Origin: an uncultured Oscillospiraceae bacterium
GTDB taxonomy: Bacteria > Bacillota_A > Clostridia > Oscillospirales > Oscillospiraceae
Direction: 5' to 3'
DNA length: 8,359 bases
Assembly (NCBI GenBank): GCA_944387745.1
Contig: CALXGD010000116.1
Coordinates: 1 to 8,359, forward strand
Position numbers and translations under genes: made by a program. The notes beneath the pieces are model-generated. The model made no database searches. It saw nothing but the letters and a program-made list of their open reading frames with translations, and was not told the origin of the DNA. Shown here in pieces: positions 1-7,000 of the stretch (position 1 is the first letter of the stretch; each line of letters begins with the position of its first letter).

Positions 1-63
1 TTTACCAGAAAGTCAACTGGGATTTTACACAAACAACCTTTCTGCGGCCGGTTTATCTTTAGC

Positions 64-85
64 TTTGACCGAAATTTTCGTCAAA
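64..85. repeat. Imperfect palindrome, possible operator
   Basis: The pattern is TTTGAC-N2-AAATTT-N2-GTCAAA, with 9 of 11 positions paired around the centre between 74 and 75. It lies in the AT-rich gap left of the kdpE terminator. On the minus strand the right arm also reads TTGACG, a fair -35 element, with a poor -10 (TAAAGA, 61 to 56) 17 bases further on. It could therefore be an operator or promoter for an unseen leftward gene. No RNA polymerase or regulator site can be assigned with certainty. The rest of 1-110 shows no gene. Confidence 0.3.
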
Positions 86-110
86 TTCTTCCTAATTTCA
101 GCCAGTTCAC

Positions 111-150
111 AAAAACACAGCGCTCCCGCGGCCTTCGCCGCGGGAGCGCT
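111..150 (-). terminator. Intrinsic terminator of the kdpDE-like operon
   Basis: A perfect 14-bp GC-rich stem (119-132 pairing with 137-150) closes a CTTC/GAAG tetraloop. On the minus strand the stem is followed by GTG and then five T residues (115 to 111). It starts 35 bases after the kdpE stop codon. There is no T-run on the plus-strand side, so it should act only on leftward transcription. Confidence 0.9.
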
Positions 151-185
151 CAAACAGACAGCATACCGTCTATTGAGGAGCCCGC

Positions 186-890
186 TCAGTCCTCCAACAT
201 TCGGTAGCCAATTCCCAGCTCTGTCAGCACATACTTGGGTTCCGAGGGATTTTCCTTCAGCTTCCGCCGGATATTAGCCATGTTCACCCGGAGAATCTGG
301 TTGCTGCTGCTGCCGTAGGGCCCCCACACATGCTCCAGGATAAAGTCGTAGGTAAGCACTTTTCCGGCGTGAATACACAGCAGCTCCAGTATTTTAAACT
401 CATTCTGGGTAAAGTGGATTTCTTCGCCGTTGAGAAGCACCTGGTGTTTGGCGATATCCACAGTCAGGTCTTTGATGTGATAGACATCCTTCTGGGTGCC
501 CTGGCTCAGCTTCAGCCGGTCGGAGCGCCGCAGGGTAGTGCGCACCCGGGCCAGCATCTCCGACACGCCGAAAGGCTTTACGATGTAGTCGTCCGCCCCC
601 ATATCCAGCGCCTTCACCTTTTCCGACTCCCGGTCCCGGGCGGAAATGATAATGACAGGGATTTCCTGGGGCAGGCCGCTCATCTGCTGCAGGATCTCCA
701 TCCCGTCTATATCCGGCAGACCCAGATCCAGGAGCACCAGGTCAGGGCTGTGGGAAAAGAACAGAGAGAGGCCCTCCTTCCCGCTGAAGGCCGGAATCGC
801 CTTATAGTCGTTGGCATTCAGCGCCCGGCAGATAAAATTGCTGATGGTGCGCTCATCCTCAATGACCAGAATCACACGCTTTTCATTCAT
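186..890 (-). CDS. kdpE: KdpE-like OmpR-family response regulator
   Basis: A 234-residue two-domain response regulator, the expected full length for the OmpR/PhoB class. The receiver domain (about 5-118) has the acidic pair E11/D12, phospho-acceptor D55 in LVLLD, S83 and the switch lysine K105 in VKPF. The winged-helix DNA-binding domain spans about 135-234 and ends in the typical GIGYRM hairpin. The start at 890 is chosen because GGAGG lies 9 bases upstream; the open frame extends to an ATG at 959, but that would overlap the kinase gene by 77 bases and adds an unconserved leader. The gene overlaps the kinase stop by 8 bases, so the pair is probably translationally coupled. Overall similarity, and the DUF4118 partner, point to KdpE rather than other OmpR regulators. 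Its target genes are not in the window, so control of potassium transport is inference. Confidence 0.85.
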   Translation of the reverse strand: MNEKRVILVIEDERTISNFICRALNANDYKAIPAFSGKEGLSLFFSHSPDLVLLDLGLPDIDGMEILQQMSGLPQEIPVIIISARDRESEKVKALDMGADDYIVKPFGVSEMLARVRTTLRRSDRLKLSQGTQKDVYHIKDLTVDIAKHQVLLNGEEIHFTQNEFKILELLCIHAGKVLTYDFILEHVWGPYGSSSNQILRVNMANIRRKLKENPSEPKYVLTELGIGYRMLED

Positions 891-2064
891 CTTTTTCTTC
901 CTCCATGGGCAGCCCAAAACGGAACACCGCTCCACCTTCCGGGTCATTTCCGGCGGCAAAGAAGCCGTTGTGGGCCTTAATAATGCTTTGACATACAGAA
1001 AGTCCGATCCCCATTCCCCGGGAGGAATCTCCTGTCAGGTTGTCCTCCAGAGGCCGTCCCATCTGGACCGCCTGGCTCACCTCCTGAGAGATGCCCTTTC
1101 CCCGGTCCCGCACCTCAACCACCGCCCAGTTCTCCTGGCGGAACAGATGCAGTCGGATATGCTCCCGGTCCCCGGAGTGGCGGATAGCGTTCTCCAGCAG
1201 ATTAACGATCACCTGTTTGATCAGAATCGGCTCCATGGGGACAAATAAAATGTCGTCGGACATCTCCATCTCCACATGGTAGTCGGGAAAGCGGCGGCGG
1301 ATGGTGAGCATTGCGTCCCCCGCCACCTCCTCCAACAGCTCATCCTGCTTGTTCAGAGGCATCACACCATCCCGAATTTTTGTCACCGACAGCAGATTCT
1401 CCACCATGGCAATGAGAGAATCCGCATCGCTTTTAATATCCCGCACCAGGGACATACTCTTCTCTGAGGCTGCAATCTCCTCACTGGCCATGAGGACTGA
1501 GGCCGCCCCTGATATGGTAGTGAGTGGGGTGCGGAGATCATGGGATACCGCCCGCAGGATATTGCCCCGGATCGTCTCCCGGTCAGCCTGGAGCTGGATG
1601 GCATTTTTCTCCTCATTGAGCCTGGTATTGAGCTCATAGAGGGCTTTCGTATCCCTTTCCCGCTTCTCCGCCTCCACAGCCTGGAGCTTCACCCGGGCAG
1701 TCAGGGCGCACACCACCACCGACATGGCTGTCATACTCAGCATAGCCACCGGGTAGCCGGCAATGCTCAGAGAAAAAGCCCAATAGGGATACATAAAGAA
1801 ATAATTGATACAAAAGCCGCCAATAATCGAAGCCACCACCCCATAGACATATCCGTCTGTCAGCAGGGAGATAAACATCACCGCCAGTGTAAATACCAGG
1901 GGGGAGTTGTTCTCCGCTCCTGTGTGCCGCAGCAGGACCCCGCTGACGCGGTAGGCCAGATACAGCAACAGCGCTGTAGTCAGCACGTTTTTCGGAATTT
2001 TGGGAAGAAACCGCGTTAAGCGGTTATAGCCGTCCACAGTTTTTTTGATCCACGGCTGAAGCAT
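883..2064 (-). CDS. kdpD: Short KdpD-like DUF4118 sensor histidine kinase
   Basis: A 393-residue membrane histidine kinase that should phosphorylate the adjacent regulator. Four hydrophobic segments (about 25-45, 54-71, 72-93, 97-124) form a DUF4118 domain as in KdpD. A charged helical linker (125-160) follows. The HisKA motif is SHDLRTP with H175, and the ATPase domain has the N-box around N292 (LLENAIRHSG), the G1 box DRGKG (320-324) and the G2 box GMGIG (350-354), so it should be catalytically intact. Classical KdpD is about 900 residues and carries N-terminal KdpD and universal-stress-protein-like domains before the membrane part; these are absent. The gene is not a fragment: it has its own GGAGGT ribosome site, promoter and intergenic upstream sequence. 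What it senses is unknown. KdpD-like is a family call from DUF4118 plus the kinase core and the KdpE-type neighbour. Confidence 0.85.
   Translation of the reverse strand: MLQPWIKKTVDGYNRLTRFLPKIPKNVLTTALLLYLAYRVSGVLLRHTGAENNSPLVFTLAVMFISLLTDGYVYGVVASIIGGFCINYFFMYPYWAFSLSIAGYPVAMLSMTAMSVVVCALTARVKLQAVEAEKRERDTKALYELNTRLNEEKNAIQLQADRETIRGNILRAVSHDLRTPLTTISGAASVLMASEEIAASEKSMSLVRDIKSDADSLIAMVENLLSVTKIRDGVMPLNKQDELLEEVAGDAMLTIRRRFPDYHVEMEMSDDILFVPMEPILIKQVIVNLLENAIRHSGDREHIRLHLFRQENWAVVEVRDRGKGISQEVSQAVQMGRPLEDNLTGDSSRGMGIGLSVCQSIIKAHNGFFAAGNDPEGGAVFRFGLPMEEEKDE
900..904 (-). promoter_or_regulatory. Ribosome binding site of kdpE-like gene
   Basis: GGAGG on the minus strand, 9 bases before the ATG at 890 and lying within the 3' end of the kinase gene. 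It decides the start: the in-frame ATG at 959 is not needed. Confidence 0.75.
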
Positions 2065-2073
2065 TCAGTGAAC

Positions 2074-2079
2074 ACCTCC
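2074..2079 (-). promoter_or_regulatory. Ribosome binding site of kdpD-like gene
   Basis: GGAGGT on the minus strand, 9 bases before the ATG at 2064. It supports the short kinase as the true gene product rather than a truncated remnant. Confidence 0.8.
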
Positions 2080-2089
2080 ATTGGTCGGC

Positions 2090-2123
2090 TATCAGCACAG
2101 TATTTTCTTTTATCACAGTTATT
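2090..2123 (-). repeat. Direct repeat over the kdpDE-like transcription start
   Basis: On the plus strand, TATCAGCACAGTATT (2090-2104) and TATCACAGTTATT (2111-2123) share TATCA...CACAGT...ATT and begin 21 bases apart, about two helical turns. The right copy overlaps the -10 box and probable start site of the kinase operon; the left copy lies in its leader. The arrangement would suit a side-by-side pair of regulator sites that represses or autoregulates. The match is short and could be chance. Confidence 0.35.
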
Positions 2124-2149
2124 ATAGCAAAAAGGATCAAAATCGTAAA
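2121..2149 (-). promoter_or_regulatory. Promoter of kdpDE-like operon
   Basis: On the minus strand: -35 TTTACG (2149 to 2144), 17-base spacer, perfect -10 TATAAT (2126 to 2121) preceded by TGC, an extended -10. Predicted transcription starts near 2114, giving a leader of about 50 bases to the kinase ATG at 2064. This is a strong housekeeping-sigma type promoter by sequence. Confidence 0.75.
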
Positions 2150-2220
2150 GAGTCCAAGCCGCTTCTTTCCAAACCCATCCGGCCCCCGCAGTCTCTGTGC
2201 CAAAACTTCAAAAGAAAGCC

Positions 2221-2250
2221 TTGCATCCAAAGCCCGGTATGATGTAAAAT
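2221..2250 (+). promoter_or_regulatory. Probable glnS promoter
   Basis: TTGCAT (2221-2226) with an 18-base spacer to TAAAAT (2245-2250), the latter matching the -10 consensus at five of six positions. Transcription would start near 2257, leaving a short leader of about 36 bases. An alternative -10, TATGAT at 2238-2243, has no good -35. The short leader leaves no room for a T-box riboswitch. Confidence 0.5.
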
Positions 2251-2278
2251 AGCTAGGTTAATATCCCACCAAAGAGAC

Positions 2279-2285
2279 AGGAGGG
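2279..2285 (+). promoter_or_regulatory. Ribosome binding site of glnS
   Basis: AGGAGGG, 7 bases before the ATG at 2293; it fixes the start and thereby the 13-residue longer N-terminus relative to the E. coli enzyme. Confidence 0.8.
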
Positions 2286-2292
2286 TCACACT

Positions 2293-3996
2293 ATGGCGGA
2301 AGAATTGAAAACCGGCGCTCCCGAGACCGGAGAGCCCGCTCCCAGCCAGAACTTTATCCATGAATTTATCGCGGAGGACATCGCCCCCGGCGGACAGTTC
2401 GCCGGGATGCAGGTGCATACCCGTTTTCCACCCGAACCCAACGGCTATCTGCATATTGGCCACTGCAAGGCGCTGACCATCGACTTCGGCACTGCTGAGA
2501 AATTCGGCGGCATCTGCAACCTGCGGATGGACGACACCAATCCAACCAAAGAGGACGAAGAGTTTGTGGACGCCATCAAAGAGGATATCCACTGGCTTGG
2601 CTTCGACTGGGGGGACCGCTTTTTCTACGGTTCTGATTACTTTGACGAGGACTACCGGCAGGCGGTGGGCCTTATCAAGAAGGGACTGGCCTATGTGTGC
2701 GAGCTCACCCCTGAACAGTTTAAGGAGTACCGGGGTGATGTGAACACCCCCGCCCGCTCCCCCTGGCGGGACCGGCCCGTCGAGGAGTCTCTGGACCTGT
2801 TCGAGCGCATGAAAAATGGGGAGTTTCCTGCGGGCAAGTACACCCTCCGGGCTAAAATCGACCTGGAGAGCGGAAATTTCAACATGCGGGACCCGGTGCT
2901 CTACCGGATCAACTATATGCATCACCACCGGCAGGGAAATAAGTGGTGCATCTATCCCATGTACGACTTCGCCCACCCCATCCAGGACGCTCTGGAGGGC
3001 ATCACTCACTCCCTGTGCTCCCTAGAGTTTGAAAATCACCGCCCCCTCTATAACTGGGTGGTGGAGCACTGCGATCTGCCCAGCCACCCCCGGCAGATCG
3101 AATTCGCCCGCCTGGGCATCAACTACACCGTGATGAGCAAGCGGAAGCTGCGGAAGCTGGTGGAAGAGGGAAAGGTCGCCGGCTGGGACGACCCCCGGAT
3201 GCCCACCCTGTGCGGCCTGCGCCGCCGGGGCTACACCCCGGCCTCTATCCGGAACTTCTGCAGCCGCATCGGCGTGGCCAAGTCTGCCAACGTGGTGGAG
3301 TACAGTTTCCTGGAGCACTGCCTGCGGGAGGACCTGAACGAGCACGCCCAGCGGGTCATGGCCGTCCTGCGCCCCATCAAGCTGACCATCACCAACTACC
3401 CCGAGGGGCAGAGCGAATCCGTGGAGGTGGAGAACAACCCCAACGACCCGGAAGCCGGCGTCCGCACCATCTCCTTCTCCCGGAATTTGTATATTGAGGC
3501 GGACGATTTCCTGGAGACCCCCATCCCCAAGTATAAGCGCCTGTTTCCCAACGGCCCTGAGTGCCGTCTGAAGGGGGCGTACCTCATTCGCTGCACCGGC
3601 TGCGTCAAGGACGAGGCCGGAAACGTGGTGGAGGTGCTGGCCGAGTACGACCCGGAGTCCCAGGGTGGCAACCCCGCCGACGGCCGGAAGGTGAAGGGGG
3701 CCACCATCCACTGGGTGGACGCCGCCACCGCCGTGGACGCCCAGGTGCGGCTGTACGACAACCTGTTCACCGACCCCGATCCGGACGCCGGGGACAAAAA
3801 CTTCCTGGACTGCCTGAATCCCAATTCTTTGGAGGTGCTGGAGGGCTGCAAGCTGGAGGCATCTCTTGCCCAGGCAACCGCCCCCGCCCAGTACCAGTTC
3901 CTCCGCCTGGGCTACTTCTGCGTGGATAACCGGGACTCCAAGCCCGGCGCGCTGGTCTTTAACCGGGCCGTAAGCCTGAAAGAGAGCTTTAAGTGA
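2293..3996 (+). CDS. glnS: Glutaminyl-tRNA synthetase
   Basis: Class I aminoacyl-tRNA synthetase that joins glutamine to tRNA(Gln) using ATP, in the cytoplasm. The 567 residues closely follow E. coli GlnRS (554 residues) from end to end with a 13-residue longer N-terminus. The catalytic domain (about 40-350) has PPEPNG and HIGH (54-57) and the KMSKS equivalent VMSKR (280-284). Y224 in YPMYDF and C242 in SLC line up with E. coli Tyr211 and Cys229, residues tied to glutamine over glutamate selection, so this is GlnRS and not a GluRS. The C-terminal anticodon-binding beta-barrels span about 355-560, with the conserved DGRKVKG and IHWV stretches. No YqeY-like extension is present. It is a single-gene unit with its own promoter, converging on the next gene. 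Many Firmicutes lack GlnRS and use GluRS plus the GatCAB amidotransferase, so presence here suggests an old transfer. Confidence 0.97.
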   Translation: MAEELKTGAPETGEPAPSQNFIHEFIAEDIAPGGQFAGMQVHTRFPPEPNGYLHIGHCKALTIDFGTAEKFGGICNLRMDDTNPTKEDEEFVDAIKEDIHWLGFDWGDRFFYGSDYFDEDYRQAVGLIKKGLAYVCELTPEQFKEYRGDVNTPARSPWRDRPVEESLDLFERMKNGEFPAGKYTLRAKIDLESGNFNMRDPVLYRINYMHHHRQGNKWCIYPMYDFAHPIQDALEGITHSLCSLEFENHRPLYNWVVEHCDLPSHPRQIEFARLGINYTVMSKRKLRKLVEEGKVAGWDDPRMPTLCGLRRRGYTPASIRNFCSRIGVAKSANVVEYSFLEHCLREDLNEHAQRVMAVLRPIKLTITNYPEGQSESVEVENNPNDPEAGVRTISFSRNLYIEADDFLETPIPKYKRLFPNGPECRLKGAYLIRCTGCVKDEAGNVVEVLAEYDPESQGGNPADGRKVKGATIHWVDAATAVDAQVRLYDNLFTDPDPDAGDKNFLDCLNPNSLEVLEGCKLEASLAQATAPAQYQFLRLGYFCVDNRDSKPGALVFNRAVSLKESFK

Positions 3997-4018
3997 CGCC
4001 CCACTGAGGTTCAGAATC

Positions 4019-4057
4019 AAAAACCCCGCTGCAGAGCAATTCTGCAGCGGGGTTTTT
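4019..4057. terminator. Bidirectional terminator between glnS and the long gene
   Basis: A perfect 17-bp stem (4019-4035 with 4041-4057) around a five-base loop, with AAAAA on the left flank and TTTTT on the right, so each strand ends its hairpin in a T-run. It begins 22 bases after the glnS stop and only 6 bases after the stop of the minus-strand gene, so it should end both transcripts. Confidence 0.92.
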
Positions 4058-4063
4058 GCTGGC

Positions 4064-7000
4064 TCAGATCGCCTTGGCCATATCGTTTTCTCCGGCCGTC
4101 TGAGCCTTCACGGTCTCCTGGGCCTTGCTCTTGGCGTTCATCACCAACATCTGCAGACGGTTTTCCAAATTGGCAAAGCTCACGTCCGGGTCGTAGTCCA
4201 GGGGCAGGATCTGCGCGTCCGGATAACATTCCTTCAGCCGCTTGGCCACCCCCCGGCCCACCACATGGTTGGGCAGACAGCCGAAGGGCTGCAAAATGAC
4301 GAAGGCCCGGCAGCCGCGGGCGGCGTGGTGGAGGATCTCACCTGGAATCAGCACACCCTCCCCGGCATCAAAGGTGTGGTGGATGATTGGGTCGCTGGCC
4401 TGTACCAGCTCGGGCAGGCGCACCGCCCGCTCATAGAGGGGGTGTTCTTTCGCGATGCGGTCGGTCATGGCGTGGGCCGCCTCGAAAATAGCGTCCGCCG
4501 TGGCGTACCAGGCCTTCTCCCCAAAGGGCTTGTGGACGTGGTACTCCTTGATCTGGGCGTCCTTGTTGAAGTACAGCTTCTGAATCACGTCGGTCATCCG
4601 GGCCTCGACGATCTCAAAGCCGTTTTGTTCCAAATAGTCCTCAATGTCGTGGTTGGCGCCGGGGTGGAAGTTCAGCAGGTACTCCCCTACAATCAACACT
4701 CTGGGCCTTGGATTCGAGCGATCGTACTCCACCCCCTTCATCACCTGGATGGCCTTTCGGAAGCCCTGCTCCGCCCCCCGGACGCCCCGGCGCTCCAGGC
4801 CGCCGATGAGCAGGTCCATGGCCTGGTCAAAGGCCTGATTGGCGCTGCCGGGCACCGTCTCATAGGGCCGGATCTTTCTCAGCAGCTCCTCCAGCACGTC
4901 AATCATGGGCAGGGCGAAGGCGATGCGAATGGAGGCGGCCAGGCTCATGCGGTAGCCGGGGTGCTGGTCGTGGCTGTCCTCCCCGTCGTTGGTGACGATG
5001 GGCACCTGGGCAAAGCCCGCGTCGTCCAGGGCCTTCCGCAGCAGGGCGCTGTAGTGGGTCAGGCGGCAGTCCCCCACGTATTTGGCCATGGCGATGGCCA
5101 CGTGGTCCAGGTCGTACTTTCCGCTCTTCAAGGCGGCCAGGGCCTCGCCGATGACCACCTGGGCGGGGAAGCAGATGTCGTTGTGGACGTAGCGCTTGCC
5201 CAGACGGATGGCCTCCTCCCGGCCGACCTCCAGCGGGACGGTGTGCAATCCATCCCCGCCCATAGCGGCGGACATCACCCGGCAGAAGGCGTGGGACACG
5301 TTGGGGATGAGCACCAGGCGCTCCTTCTTGTCCCGCCTGCTGAATTTCACCGGATAGGGGTCCTCCAGCTCCCGCACCGGGTGGACCTGCTCCCGCTCCC
5401 GCCGCATGGCCAGGGCCTCCACACAGGAGCGCACCCGGATGCGCAGGGGGCCCTGCACGTCGCTCTCATCCAGCTTGAGAACCAGGGGCGTTTTTCCGGA
5501 GATCTCCCCCATGAGACGGACAATCTCGTCGGACAGATAGGCGTCGTGGCCGCAGCCGAAGCTGACGATCTGCACATACTCCAGCCTTGGGTCCTGGGCA
5601 GCCAGAATGGCCGTAGACAGCATCCGGGCGTGGTAGTTGTTCACAATGTCCAGGGCGCTCCGGCTCAGGTCCACCTGGTTGGCGTGGGGCACTGCGTCCA
5701 CAGTAAGCACCGGGATACCCATGCCGGTGAATAGGGCGGGCAGGTCGTGGTTGACTAGGGCATCGGTCTGATAGGGCCGGGCGGCCAGCACGACGGCGTA
5801 GGTCCCCTGGTCCCCCGCCTGCTTCAGCACCCGCTCCCCCGCCTGGAGCATCTGCGTCTGAAAGCTCCGCTGGGCGTCCTCACCGGCCCGAATGGCGGCG
5901 CGGACCTCTTGGGCGGGAATCTGAAAGGTATCTTCCATGTATTTCACCAGCTGCTCCATCCGGTCCGCGTCGGTGTACCAGTGGAACAGCGGGGCATCAA
6001 AGGGGACACCCCACTGCCGCTCCGGATCATCGGAGTTGCGGATGATCAGGGGATAGCCCTTTACCACAGCGCACATGGACTCGCTGGTTTTTTCTGTATT
6101 CTCTGAGGGGACAGTGGTAACAGACGGCATGAAAATTCGATCCACCCCCTGTTTCACCAGATCCCGGATGTGGCCGTGGACCAATTTTGCCGGGAAACAA
6201 ACCGTGTCGGAGGTGACGGCGGACAGGCCGCTCTCGTACATCTTCCGGGTGCTCTTGTGGGATAGCTTCACTGAAAAGCCCAGCGCCCGGAACAACGTGG
6301 TCCAGAAGGGGGCGGTGTCCCAAAAGGACAACACTCGGGGAATGCCGATGACCATATTCCGGCTTGTTTTTGGGGCCGGAACAGGATAGTTCTGAAACAG
6401 CAGTTCTTCCCGGAGTTGGAACAGATTTGGAGTCCTTTCTTTCTCCTGGGTTTTGACCTGGAGTTGTGCCCGAACGCCCTCGTCTTTTGGGTCGCCCAGG
6501 ATCTCGCCCCGCTCGCAGCGGTTGTTGGTCACCCAGGAGCTGCCGTTGGAGAAGGTGAGGATGGTGCGTTTGCAGTGGTTGGCGCAGAAGGGGCACGGAG
6601 AGTTGGCCTGCTGGGTATAGGAGAACCCCTCCAGGGCGTCCAGACCAATAAAGGTCCGGGGCTTTCCGGCCATGCGCTCCTTGGTCAGCAGGGCGGCCCC
6701 GATGGCCCCCATGACGCCGGGGTAGGGGGCGCGGATCACCGTCTGGCCGGTGTACTGCTCCAGGGCCCGGAGCACCGCGTCGTTGCGGAAGGTGCCCCCC
6801 TGGACCACAATGGTGTCCCCCAGGGAGTCCAGGTTAGAGATGCGGATCACCTTGGTAAACACATTCTCAATGATGGACCGGCACAATCCGGCCATGATGT
6901 CCCCCGGCAGCTTGCCGTTGCGCTGCTCTGTCACAATGCTGCTGTTCATAAAGACGGTGCACCGGCTCCCCAGCTGGGCGGGGTTCTGGGCGTCAAAGGC

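Noticed and set aside
891..959. Extended start for the response regulator at ATG 959
   Set aside because: The extra 23 residues do not resemble a receiver-domain N-terminus and would overlap the kinase gene extensively; the ATG at 890 has GGAGG at 9-base spacing.
883..2064. Kinase as a degraded kdpD pseudogene
   Set aside because: All kinase motifs are intact, and a strong promoter plus ribosome site precede the short form, which argues for a functional compact kinase.
2150..2292. T-box riboswitch upstream of glnS
   Set aside because: No T-box consensus, specifier-like stem or terminator hairpin is visible, and the predicted leader is only about 36 bases.
3022..4020. Long open frames opposite or out of frame with the genes, such as 332 codons opposite glnS, 290 codons at 2137-3009 minus, and 489 codons at 4265-5734 plus
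   Set aside because: They mirror strongly supported genes in GC-rich DNA, have low-complexity Val/Gly/His/Leu-rich or Arg/Pro-rich translations, no recognisable domains and no convincing ribosome sites.
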